Positions 31,601 through 42,848 of a stretch of 64,000 nucleotides of DNA are shown here, piece by piece; positions within the stretch are counted from its first letter, which is position 1, and the number at the start of each line of letters is the position of its first letter. The DNA comes from Chromera velia (Eukaryota; Sar; Chromeraceae): the NCBI GenBank assembly GCA_018398765.1, contig JAHBMJ010001450.1:43881-107880 (forward strand), in the 5' to 3' direction. The position numbers and the translations under genes are program-made. The notes under the pieces were generated by a model that had not been told where the DNA came from, ran no database searches, and saw nothing but the letters and a program-made list of their open reading frames with translations.

Positions 31601-34138
31601 GTCCGTGATCGGTCATCACCTCAGGAGTGAGGTCACCCTCCAGACTGCGGGACCAACAATCATAGGCGGTACGGATTGTGGCGGAGTCTTTTATTTTGAC
31701 TACCTCTTGGGCGAGCCAATCATCATGCTAATCTTGGATGTGCAACGAGTACCCGCCCTTCAACCCTATCACCAGGTCACAACACACTCGCTGCCCGGGG
31801 CGATCGACCTTCAAAGACCCCCGGGTGCCGTCCCCCCCATGCCTCGGCTTCACATGCGCATACGTACCCCCTCGGATGCATGGGAGCAGGGCGCGTTGAA
31901 CGGCACGGCGGGAAATGCTGCTACAACCGGGAAGGAGGTCAAAAAGAGACGCACGGAGGGAACGCCAAGTGGCCTCGATGCCGGCATGTCCTAACCATTC
32001 GTGATATGCGTGGATAAGTTCATCAACAGTGGCTTTTATTGAGATAGGAGGGGGGTCCTGTGAGGAAGAAGATTGGGGCTGCTGAGCGGAGGCTGGAAAA
32101 CTGTCACAAGATGAAGAAATGGGGGGAGAGACAGCAGATTCTCCCGAATGGGCTTGCACAACATGAGACTGGGTGCGATTTCCTCGTTGGTGCTTTCTCT
32201 GTTTGGCTGCCTTCAAACGAGCGGGGAGGTGCCCATTTGCAAGGACAACAGGAGAAGGAGACAACGGAGGGGACACAGGCAATGCAGGACCCACCGCAAC
32301 GGCCTCTGGAGACACGGAATGGGAATTCGAAATGGGTGGGGACTCGGGCGGGGAAGTCCTATCTATCTCCAGAGGCAGAAAAAACAGGTCATTTTCTGCA
32401 CGGAGAAAATTGATAACGGTGGAGGGGAGTTCCAAGGATCCAGTCTGATAGTCAAATCGCGCGCCTAGTTTGATGAGACGCTGATTGCCGATGAGTGGGA
32501 GGGTGACTGCTTCTGTTTCCATGATGGAAGGTTTCAACACAGCGGGCCGCCCATTCAGTTTGCAAGGAATGGTGGCACGGCGCCGCATCCTCACTTTTAT
32601 TCGACAAGCAGTCACAACTGAAAAAGAGTTCGGCAAATCAGTCTCAGTCCACTGCAACCCTGACTCTTCAGCATGCTTGTTCAGCCAGCCACGAGTACAC
32701 GTAGTGCCACTTGCACCCAGATCAAGCAAACATGTAAAACCGTCAAAAGAGAAACCAGAAGAAACCGGAAGAGAAAAAACTGACTTTGATAAATGCCCCG
32801 CAGCGGCGGCTGCAGGGGAGGCGTCCGAATCTGCATCCGATGCCTCTGACTCATTCGTCTCGCCAGTTAAGGCCCCTCCTTGCTGACGAGCACGCCCCCT
32901 TCCTGACCCTGTAGGCTGTCTGCCCCTCTTTCCCTGCCCGCCCCCATTCCCCCCGGACCCGCCCCCGCCCCTGCTGTAGCTGTAGGCCCTCAAGAGGGCA
33001 AAGTGGTCACGGGCGAGTTCACAGTCACCAGTCTTGTGTCCCCAGTGATCACAGTCGCTGTAGTAGTGCTGTTTCAAGCACTCTTTGGGACGGTGGCTCC
33101 TGTGCTCACAGTGAGGGCGCCTGCGAGACGGCCCACTCGCGCGGGACCGAGGGTGGCTATTAGTGGAGCGACCGATCATGTTCACGCCGTGCGTTTGCTC
33201 TGGAACAGACGGGGTGGCAGGGAGATGGGAGAAACAAGAGGGCTGGGCAAAGTGATGGAATTTTGCTACTGCACCGTCATCGCCTTCAAAAGGCATATGG
33301 GGGGCGATGCTGCTCTTGACATTCGCACGCACGGTGCTGTCAAAGATCCCGTTGATGAGGACCAGGGAGGCTAGCTGCCCCTGACGACGGGTAAGGGGGT
33401 CAAGGAGGGGAACGAGCTTGTTCTCTACCCTCCATGTGCTGAGATCAGTTTTGTCCCCCACCCCGGACTACACAGGGACAACCTCTTCCTGCAACGAGAG
33501 ACGGGAAATTACTCGACAGGCCGACTTTACCGTCTCAATGTACTTCTCAACGTTGGGGGAGTCGGAAGTGGACAGAGTGAAGAGAGAGCGGAAGTTTATG
33601 AACATCCGCTTGTGTTCGGTCTCCCCCGACGACTGCAAGATAAGGTTCTTGCAGTGTTCAACATCATCGGACTCGGGAGGCGAGAGATCCGAGACGAGAT
33701 CGTAGAGCTCAGGGTATTTCTGCAAACCCTGGCGGAATGCTGCTGCATGGATGTCAGACGGCGCACTGGCAGGCTGCAATTTGCAGTGGTCTTCAAACGC
33801 CTTGACAATCGCGACTCGACCCCTGTGCGTATCTTTGTAGGGGAGCTCGTACTTCCATGGGGCGAATTTCCCCGTATCAGTGGTGGGGGTGGGAGTCGAA
33901 GACGGAATAGAAGCCGACTGAGAAAGAAATATTTGCGCCAATTTGGTGACATTGGCGGTAAGAATATCTAAGTCAGAGGGGCTAGGGCTTTGATCAGACG
34001 AGTCTTTCGAGATAAAACGACCGTCAGCCCCACGAGGTTGGTCTCCGTCCGAAGTTGGCATCAGAAAGGGAAATATACACTCTGATGGAGATCAACAGAC
34101 CCTGAGGAGGAGAAGGAGGAAAGAACCAACTGCTACCA

Positions 34139-34432
34139 TGTAATGAACTAGAAAGTCTAGTCAAGGACAGTCTAGTCAATCTTACGGTTCTCTATACAGG
34201 AATAATACTGCACGACTTCTGTCCAGCTTCTGCTCTCATCAATTGAGAGCTGCTTTATCGAATCACTCGAAGTATTGTGCGAATCAACTTCACAACATGG
34301 ATCAATGCATGCATGCTCTCCGTAATGCCTCCAGCCGCGCTGCCCCGATAAGCAACGCCGCGGCTCGGGACCGACCAAGTCGGGCCGACCACTGCACGCC
34401 CGCCGCTGCCTCTCTATAAGTGGCTGATTACA
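34139..34432 (-). repeat. LTR, upstream (5') copy of the copia element
   Basis: 294 bases, the same length and ends as the other LTR. On the minus strand it is followed directly by the primer-binding-like tggtagcag. Confidence 0.95.
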
Positions 34433-37038
34433 ATTTCTACTATCATATATATTAATTTCTAGATATATTTTTATGACATAAAGTTTTAACCCAAGCCTAC
34501 TGCCTACCCAAGCCTGATCCCGAGTCACTTAAATTGCATATTGCACTGATGATTGCAGTCTGTCATGTTATGTATCTGTTAATTGATGTGTTTCAGATTA
34601 GCAGCCTATGTATAGGGTCATATGATAAATGGAGATGCATCGGCCATATTAAGTCCAAGGACTGTCAGATGGGGCTAGAAGAGAAAGGAAGTTTCAACTA
34701 GTGTGGATCGATCTGAGTAAAAAGCAAGCAGAAGCAATTATTTTGCCGTTCAGGGTTGATCCAGCCGTGGCCCCCGCGCCCGCATATACGTGGGCGAGGT
34801 GCCTGGCCGGGGCATGCCGGAACCACTGTGTGGGACGATATAGGACGCACCATACGACATCACAGCGGCACACAACATGCATATACCTTTTGCTTCTTTT
34901 TCTTTCTTTTTCAAAGGGAAAATGGAAGGAGGATAAAAGAGTGAAATAAGTGAACGAAAGGATTGATTTGCTTGTGTTTCTGCTTTCTCCTATGCCTGTC
35001 CCCCTTGTTCTGCCCCAAACTGAGTCTCCAAGCTGGTACCTCCTTTGTGGAGGATTTTCCGTAAAAACATGGGACCTGCCCCGCTGGATTCTGCCCTCTG
35101 AGGTCTGCCGTTTGTGGTCTGACCTATGGGGTCCGCCTGTGGGGCTTCTCCTTTGAGTCTGGATGAAAAGGCAACAAACTTGGGAACAGTTGTACGGGTG
35201 GAACAAAGAGAGAAACAGCCGGTCATTTCATGTTAGAAGAGGAAAGTGGTCTTTCTGGTAGGGGATGTTCATCATGTAGATATGGGTTGTCTTGTTCAGT
35301 CTGGTCTCATCCAGTGCGGAATGGGTCGATATGGTGAACGACCAAAAAAATAGGTCTGTGAGGATCCCATGGTTTTTTACAAAGCCTGGAAGCAAAGCGG
35401 AGGCCTTCACATTCCAATGTTTGGTGAGGGCTTGACATGCTTGTTCTTCTACCTGCGGATTACGAAGGAGACGGTGAAACAAACAGATCGAGGAAGGTTA
35501 CAAATTTTTCTTTTCTCGTCTGCGCTCTTAAACTCCACGTTTTTTTAAGTGTTGGCCACCGGTGTATGTCAAAGAAATAAATATGGGAACAGGGTTAGTA
35601 AGGTCCTCAATTTTTTTTTTTAAGGTCAAAAGTTAGGTTCACATTTTGTGTGGAAAAGCAAGTTTCAGAGTCGAAAGTGATTCTTTTCCTTTTGGAGGCA
35701 CTTGAAATAAATAAAAAAAAAAAGATTTTTTTTTTTAAAAATTAGGCCTTTCCAACTTTTTTTTTTCTTTTTTTTTTTCTATATGCGGCGCCTAGGACGC
35801 ATTGTCTACCACATGATATAAAAAATACATATCTGACATACATCTGACTACCTAATGACAGTACCTATAATGTAACCCATTTAACTCAACAAAAAATGAT
35901 AACAATGTTATTGAACATACCGCGCATGAATTTATACGAGGTATATATCCTAAGCGGAGCGCTGCATATAGTGGACATTCATCTAAGTCTAGTTCACGCA
36001 GTGTTTCAACCAAACATAATCTCATCTTCTTTCAAACGAATGGCTAGACGAATGGCTCAAATTTTTCTTTTACCTCTCTGCGGGCATTCACACGGAACTG
36101 CAATATAAAGAGCAGAGATAAGAGTCTTGTCACCAAAGTTGACCAAACATTGTTTTCGACTTTTCGTTTCAGTCGTTGCATGTTGAAGCGTTTAATAATA
36201 CCGTTCTTTACGTTTTAATATTTGAATCTATTACAGTATATAGCTAGCTGCATCGCTGATTATGATACTAATTTAAGCAATCGGCGTGGTCACTCGGCTT
36301 AGCAATCAATCACTGACAATGATTGCGACTCATTTGTCAAGGCGCAAAAGCACCCTTTTGAACAAAAAAACGATAAAGCCCAGGACTTTTTCTCCAGACA
36401 TACTCCTCGACCTTCCCTTTCACAGACTTCCGTGTCTCCTCGTTGCCCCCTCCTGGTTGTTTGCCTCCCTTGTTCCTCGAAAGTCCGAGCTGCTCGCATA
36501 TCCTGCACGTATGTGTACTTCCAGAAGCAGATTTCTGTCAACGAGGGGAACAAGACGGTGGATGGTGCAAAGCGATAATTCACTGAAGAAGTTCTTACCA
36601 TCTGCACGACGTCGAAGCATTCAGTCATCCAATCTATCGAACAATAAGTGCACGGAACCTTTCAACACGAAACTTGACGCGAGGGAAACCGGATCAAGAT
36701 GATTGCGTGATGAAAATGATCGAACCCAAAAATTCTTTTTGGAATTCTAGTCTCGACGATCTGTCAATGTACAGATTTTGCTTAAGAAAACACACGGTGG
36801 TAGTCGAAGCCCCTGATTGCTTGCCTGTCGTCCTGTCCGTCAACCGGAAAAAGAGAGAAGAAACGATCAAGGAAAACACGGGGCAAGAACAGAGCAGGCT
36901 TCACGATTGTTCAGCAAGACTTCCGATTTCTTTTCTTCCAATCCCTCGGTGTCTCTCTCCCTGACTTCATTTAGAGCAGCTCAGGCACCTCCAGTACGCC
37001 CCATAGGACCAACCGTGTTTCTTTATCTCTCCTATCGA
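34433..37038. other. Intergenic stretch with AT-rich island; one weak exon candidate
   Basis: From 34433 the AT-rich island that hosts the LTR element continues for some 200 bases. A minus-strand stretch at about 35454-35228 opens after a cag acceptor (VEEQACQALTKHWNVKASAL) and stops with no partner exon; it may be a lone exon or a remnant. From about 35490 to 36270 the sequence is AT-rich, with poly-T and poly-A runs. Frames at 36286-36702 on both strands show no motif. No gene is supported. Confidence 0.35.
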
Positions 37039-37564
37039 TCATCCGTCTGCCTGAATGACTGACCTTCGAACGTCCTGCCCTGCTCTTCCGACAGCCTCTC
37101 CTTTGATTCCTTTTAGAGCTTCCCTCGCCCTTTCCCCCTTTCCCTTCCCACAACTCCCCAGAGAGACCCGAAGTCTCTCCAGTTTTTCTATTTCCATCAC
37201 CAAGGGCCCGAAAGAAGCCTCATCGACGTCCACGCTCAACTCACTCTCCACAGACACGGGCACACAATCACCATCCACACCAACAGCCAAAGTCAGGTGG
37301 TTGCTGCTGTCAGGGTGGGCCTCCACTGGCAGAAATTCCGACGGCAGCTTCAGCTTTCTTCTACGGGTTCGAAAGACCACAAACGGCCTCAGACCTGCCT
37401 CCTTCACGAGCTGCACACGAATTACCCGAGCGGAAAAGACTTGCAGAAGCAGGAACAGAAGGAGATGCACAACAGCTGAAAGTGCGAGATTGCATACGAT
37501 GGCCGAACAGAATATCTCACACGACAAGCGCTGATACACACGCACTCACTCACTCACTCACTCT

Positions 37565-37595
<31 letters not shown>

Positions 37596-37614
37596 CCACC
37601 CACCCACCCACACC

Positions 37615-37645
<31 letters not shown>

Positions 37646-38917
37646 ACACGGAGAGAGAGGGAGAGAGAGAGAGAGAGAGTGAGGCAGACTCCATGTTTGA
37701 GTCCCACCTGATCCATTGAGGCCCTCTCCGTTGTGTCTGGAAAGAAAGTCTCTCTGGCGTATTTCGCGATCTCCTCCTCCTTCGTCACTTCTCTGTAGAC
37801 AGTCAGTCGGTCCCCTTCACCCTCACCGCCCAGGCCGTTCCCCCCTCCTCCGTCTTCCTGCCTCTCAGGAATCTTCAATTCCCAAATCCCCGCACGTCTC
37901 CGCAGGAAGTGACAGGTTGATGAAAGAGGAAAGAAAGCCCCCCCCCCCTTTTCCTTCTCCATGCCCTCCCTCATCTCCTCCAGAGTTCCTCCAGGAGGAC
38001 ACAAATCGAAGTAGGCGTCCTCGAAGGTCCACTGCACCTGCAAGACCGCCCCTGCAGACTTCAGAGTCTTCATCAAGGACTTCGCGTCTCTTCCACCGAC
38101 GTCAACCTTCATTTCGACCTGAAAGAAACGTTAATTCAACAAAGAACCGAGGGGAAGAGAGGTCGTAATTCGGACATGGAATGACGGGCATGCAGGCTGA
38201 AACACTCCACATTTTTCTTTTTAAATCTGGACAAAGGAGCACGAATCTCTCAGAAGACAAAAGAAACGTCTCTGTAATCTGAGGAGGCAGGCGTGCATAA
38301 ATTTCGCTACAAATTGATGAATCACGGAGGTCTGTCTGATCTGCAGAAGAAGACAAGGTGCGAACAGGAACACACACCGAGTACAGTACACTCAGAGAGT
38401 GCTGACCTCCACCTCTTCTTCTATCACTTCCTTGTCTCCAGGGACCTCTCTTTCCCCTGCCCCATCATCCGCTTGTTCCTTGCCCTGCTTCTTCTTCTCC
38501 TCCCTCAAACCCAAGTGAGTCTTCACAGCTTTCTCTACCCATCGAAGCTCCTGCTCTGACGCGAGCGCGTGGTCTCCCTCAGTCACCCACAGTGACGTCA
38601 CGCTTTCTCGTTCTGGTCTTTTCTCCTTCGTCCCCTCCCGTCCCTCCTCAGCCGCCCTCTGTGTCACCGTCTCCGCATCCCACCCAACGGCCTTCAGAGA
38701 CGTCTCCACAGGGATCACCTCGTCTTCCTCCCCGTGGAGGATCAGGGAGGGACTCGAAAAATCAGGAAACCTCTGGTATCCCTCCAGGTCCCTCACAAAG
38801 TCAAATGACACCGAGAGACCCTCAGGACGCTTGTCTGGAGCCTCAAAACGTCTCACGCCGTCTCGTCGCCATGTCTCGAACGTGCTGCTACCCTTTGTCC
38901 ATTCCTGCCCCTGATGG

Positions 38918-38951
<34 letters not shown>

Positions 38952-40197
38952 GAGGGAGGGAGGCAGGGAGGGAGGGAGAGAGTCACTGCGTGATTGCGCG
39001 TTGATGCGCCTGTATCTGGAAGACAGGAGCGAGAGGAAGAACAAGAAGAAGGGAAATTCGAACAAGCAAAAACAGAAGGAAAAGCAAGCAGAGACGAAGA
39101 GGGGGCGGACAAAGAGAAGAGCAAGAGAGAAACCGTTCAGTAGAAGTGATGGATGAAAAAAAGAGAGAAGAAAAACGACACGTCTGGTCTCCCTTTTCGT
39201 CTGCTCAACAATTGTCCCCGTGTTCCCCAATTCATCCTCCTGAAATGTGTCTGAGTGAGTTCTTGTTGATGAGACGGCCATCCAGACGGCCTCACGGACC
39301 TCTGAGAGCAGATGTTCCAGTTGATGCCGAAAATTGAAAGCGGGGCAGAGAAGGACCAGTCGAGACACCCTCTCAGGATGTCTGGATGCGTACAAAGCTG
39401 CAGTCAGATGACGGGCAGGCGGGATGATGCCATGTTGTGGGAAGGAGGGAAACACGTGTGTGCTTGGAGGATCGCTCCTCCCCTTCTGTTTCCTCTCTGG
39501 CCGGCCGGTTTCACCGACAGAAAAAAAGAAATCACAGTCAGTCATTGGATGAAGATGTGAGTAGAGTAAGGATTTGTCGGCAGATAGATTCAGGCAGAAT
39601 CAGGATATTGGCAGAGCATATTCGAACGTGCACCGAATTCCTGCTGACGAGAACGCGGACTAACATTTTTACGACCTGAACCACAGGTCGAGAGGAGAAG
39701 AGAAGCGCAGAACAAAAAGGGACCTCTTGTCCCAACCCCCTCCGAATCCTCTGACCTGCAGTGTAGCCGCCCAAGGAGGATCCAATAAGGCACATCTTTT
39801 TCTTCTGCCCCACCCCGTGTCTCGCATAGAAGGCGTCAATCTTGCTGAGAGCAGAGGAGAGAGTCATCGTTCCCACCACCTCATCATCATCATTCAAGTC
39901 TAAAAGCTCCAGCTTCACCTTCCCCCCATGCTCGTCGGTGCATTTGTCGAAGAAGGAAGCGAGATGGTTCCCCTTTACAGAGGCCTTCGATGACAGCCAC
40001 CCATGGCAGTATGCGAATAGAGGCTGTTCGCCCGCCGTCTCCATCTCTCTAGAAGCACTCAACAAAGCCGACCGTGTCAGCGATCTTCTCTCACCACCCC
40101 CGGAGTGACGTATTGCTCGGCTTAAAAAGGCGAACCTGCCCCCAGAAGAGTCGACAGAGCAGGTTAGGAGACAGGATGCTGACAGAAAGCGAATCAT
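37039..40197 (-). CDS. YqiA-like alpha/beta hydrolase fused to a CYTH (thiamine-triphosphatase-like) domain
   Basis: Five exons on the minus strand (40197-39756, 39397-39300, 38910-38407, 38118-37708, 37410-37039) join in phase to about 608 residues. The first half is a small esterase-type alpha/beta hydrolase: FAYCHGW near the oxyanion side, nucleophile elbow GSSLGGYTA, acid in LHGEEDEVIPVE and base in EGDHAL, resembling bacterial YqiA. The second half is a CYTH triphosphate tunnel: VEVEMKVDV (ExExK), FEDAYFDL, HFLRRRAGIWELKIPE, YREVTKEEEI, FVVFRTRRRKLKL and LSVDVDEASFGPLVMEIEKLE, in the order seen in thiamine triphosphatase. CYTH enzymes hydrolyse triphosphate compounds with a divalent metal. 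The first Glu of ExExK is the last codon of the hydrolase exon, so the two halves share one message. The start is the first ATG of the open frame; an N-terminal hydrophobic stretch might target an organelle. The substrate is not known. Confidence 0.82.
37556..37682 (+). repeat. CA/CCCA/GA compound microsatellite in the CYTH intron
   Basis: (CA)n, (CCCA)n, (CACG)n and (GA)n tracts inside the last intron of the hydrolase-CYTH gene. Confidence 0.95.
38917..38982 (+). repeat. CA and GGGA microsatellite
   Basis: (CA)n followed by (GGGA)n, in the intron just upstream of hydrolase exon 3 on the minus strand. Confidence 0.9.
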
Positions 40198-42062
40198 GGA
40201 CACTTGCCGTCTCCTCTCTCAACTTCCGACTGATAGCCCGTCTACCGTCAATGAAATCTGGTGCCGTTCAGGGTCCAATTCTTCCATACAGACCAAAGGC
40301 AAGATGAAGCAAGTGGCCCTCAAATTTGACAATCCGCTTACGCTTCAAGTTACGCACGGTTTGTACACAGACTCAGTCTGGGGATGTCTGGGGTGCATTG
40401 GGGTGCACATGCATTTGTTGAATACGTACCCGTCTCCGCCCCAGTCACTGCATGACTGCATGGCGCCATGCGGTCACTGAGGGTCATGCAGACGTCTGGC
40501 GCGGGGGCATGGAAGCCCAGGCGTGGCGACGCTTAATTACAGGGCCTCGGGCCCTCGGCTATTGGAATCCATTTTTTAATTTTTTTTTAATACGCCCCAG
40601 ACAAACGACTGTTATGCAAGCATATCAAAGTGTATCAAAGTGTTGCAAAGATATTGACCATATGTTACAATTAAAGAGTATAAAAAAATGCATGTTGCAT
40701 CACATTAATTTAAAGAACGAAAAACAACTACGTCACTTTTTCAACTATACATTTTTAGCTATTTATGGCTATTAAAATATTGTTAAGCTAATACTAGGAT
40801 ATTGTATTATATTATATTTTATATTGTATTGTATTGCATGTTACGGTTAAAATATGCTAAGATCATAGTAAAATGTTGTCCACATGCTGCTAAAAGTGTT
40901 ACATGGTGTTGCTTAAAGAACAACAGTTGTTGTGCCGATACATAAAAATATAAAAAATTTATAAAAATACCATTTAATTTTTTTTTCAACAGTGCAGTCT
41001 GTGCAGAGCCTAACTACAAGTGACTACCTAACAACCATACCTACGGTTAGATATGTCTGGATATATGAATGAATGAATGAATGAATGAATGAATAAATGA
41101 AGTTGGCTTTGCTAGAGTGGAGCCGTGCTCCCAGCAGCCCATATATACAAACCTATGTATACAAAAGCAAAAAAATTCTTGAAAAAGAATTATAAATTTC
41201 TGAAAAGGCTAGTAAAAAGGATCTGTAACTTAAAGAATATGTGAACCCACTATATATGAACGCGGTCAAAGGGCTAGTCTAGGGGCTGGTCAAGGGGTAA
41301 TGAAACTCAAAAGGGGAAAACATGCAGGAATTTATGAAATGACAGAGATATGAATGAATATCTGAGTTTATCTACAGTTCCCTACAGTGATATGAATTCG
41401 AAAGTCGGATAACATATTGAACGTTTCGTTATGCCAAACCAAACTAGAATAAGATAGAGTCTGATAGACCGAATGAAAGGCAGAAAGGGGCCTCTGAAAG
41501 GCACTTAGGCTTGTCATCCGTCATCATCATTTTCCTTGCTATTTTGTGTGTTGGCCGCCGTTTTATTTCTTCATCATTAGTACAAGAAGCGAAGTGATGT
41601 GTCGTCACAGTTTTCTGGTGCATTTTCAACAGCATCCTTGTTTTTCGGTCTCAGGGATGTTTCTTTTCTTCTTTTGCACTTTGTTTCACAAGCCTCCATT
41701 TTTTTTTGTTTCATTTGTTTGCTGAGACTTATAAGAAAGGAATCATTTGAGAATTCGAAGAAATCGATTTGGCGATCCCAGTCTGTCACTCTTTGTTATG
41801 GGACCGGGTGCTTGTTTCATTGTCAATATTCAACTTGCTTACTTGTTTTCTTGTGGGTGTGTATGAATATCAATTTGGAAGGAACGTGCAAACGCTTCTG
41901 CTGCATGGGTACGCAGGCCTTTTCAATCTCGTGTTTCAGTACTTTGTGATGACGCTCACCTCTCTTCTCCTGCATGTCGGCATTTCTCTCCGTTTGTTTC
42001 TCTTTTTAAAACATAGTGCGTCATCAACGTCTCGAGTCAATCAGTCGATATCGATCGATCGA
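40198..42062. other. Intergenic stretch with a long AT-rich island
   Basis: From about 40560 to 41440 the sequence is AT-rich, with repeated words (ttacaatt, tgttgcaaag, a short GAAT/ATGA tandem at 41068-41100) and no open frame longer than about 60 codons. The segment 41450-41950 has more normal composition, but its frames lack support. Confidence 0.45.
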
Positions 42063-42848
42063 TCAATCTGAGTTGGAGATCTTGAAGAGGTCATCATCTG
42101 GTGTTTCCTTCCCGGCTTCCTCGTTTATGTGCAGATCCCACGCGAGCGTGTCCTTAACCCCAGGGACCTGAGCAGAGAAGTCTTCCAAGTCTGACTCCTC
42201 TTTCTGATCACGAACGGTACTGGTGGAGGCTCCCCCAGCAGGCAGAGAGACGGGAAGAAGGATCACAAGAGGGGAGCTCTTCAGAAGCATCGCTGAAGAG
42301 GCGGCAGAGACCGCAGTCCCAGTGGTAGTCTTTGCCGATGCGGGAGGGGATGGAGGAGACCCGTCTGCTTTGCCGGAGCCCCCATTCCCCGTCGCCTGTG
42401 TCTTTGCCGTCTGTCCTGACACCCCCATTCTCCCTGGATTGACCACAATTGTTGACCCTGCTACGGTGTGGACAGACACGCCGTGAAAGGGAAAGGATCC
42501 CTGCTGCTGAAATGAGTGGGGGGAAGACGGGGGGTGCGCCCGGTGTTGTCCTGCGATCTCTCTCTTTCTTTCGCTCTGTCCGTACAGTGAAGAGCGATTC
42601 GATGAGAGGAAGCTGGAGGTGCTGCCTGGAGGATCCGTGGACCTTCCTCTCGTTTGGACTGCATTTGGGTGGAATGGTTGCGTTGCTTTGAGTGCACTGA
42701 CGGAAGTTGCGTGTCTTCGGTCGTGTAGGGAACGGAAAGCTCCCGTGTTTGCACCTCTTTGGTGGGCTCTCTTGAGTGCGAACGGAAAAGAAAGGACCTC
42801 AGTGTACAGACACGTCAGGAGAAGGGACATAAGAAACTTGGACACCAT
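42063..42848 (-). CDS. Orphan protein with a signal/plastid-type leader, single exon
   Basis: ATG at 42848, stop at 42063, 261 residues. It starts with MVSKF, a 14-residue hydrophobic core (LMSLLLTCLYTEVL) and a likely cleavage before FPFAL, followed by a basic Ser/Arg-rich stretch; a Phe directly after the cleavage site is typical of complex red-plastid transit peptides. The middle is Ser/Pro/Gly/His-rich and low in complexity. Near the C-terminus lies a short Ala/Leu-rich hydrophobic segment (LLKSSPLVILLPVSLPAGG), possibly membrane-inserted, then an acidic tail with DLEDFSAQVPGVKDTLAWDL. No known domain is visible. It could be an orphan plastid or secretory protein; the open frame's length and leader support real coding. 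Confidence 0.45.
   Translation of the reverse strand: MVSKFLMSLLLTCLYTEVLSFPFALKRAHQRGANTGAFRSLHDRRHATSVSALKATQPFHPNAVQTRGRSTDPPGSTSSFLSSNRSSLYGQSERKREIAGQHRAHPPSSPHSFQQQGSFPFHGVSVHTVAGSTIVVNPGRMGVSGQTAKTQATGNGGSGKADGSPPSPPASAKTTTGTAVSAASSAMLLKSSPLVILLPVSLPAGGASTSTVRDQKEESDLEDFSAQVPGVKDTLAWDLHINEEAGKETPDDDLFKISNSD

Larger units (their letters stand above)
28322..34432 (-). mobile_element. Ty1/copia-type LTR retrotransposon, broken copy
   Basis: A fossil element of about 6.1 kb on the minus strand, bounded by two direct LTRs of 294 bases each that begin TG and end CA. Parts in minus-strand order are: a primer-binding-like site next to the upstream LTR (tggtagcag), a gag region (about 34.0-33.0 kb) with a zinc-knuckle-like stretch, aspartic protease (about 32.7 kb, LDLGASGT), integrase (about 32.0-31.3 kb, with a chromosomal-side Pro/Ser/Gln-rich tail), reverse transcriptase (about 30.3-29.5 kb, VVADVKTAYLTA and LNRTLYGLRDS) and RNase H (about 29.3-28.7 kb), then an A-rich and GGAAG purine tract before the downstream LTR. 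The order protease, integrase, RT marks the copia class. The coding part is interrupted in roughly three places, so the copy looks inactive. The two LTRs differ at about 10 of 294 positions by my reading (3-4%), pointing to a fairly recent insertion. Flanks are near-matching (atttt/atttc), a possible target duplication. Confidence 0.92.
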
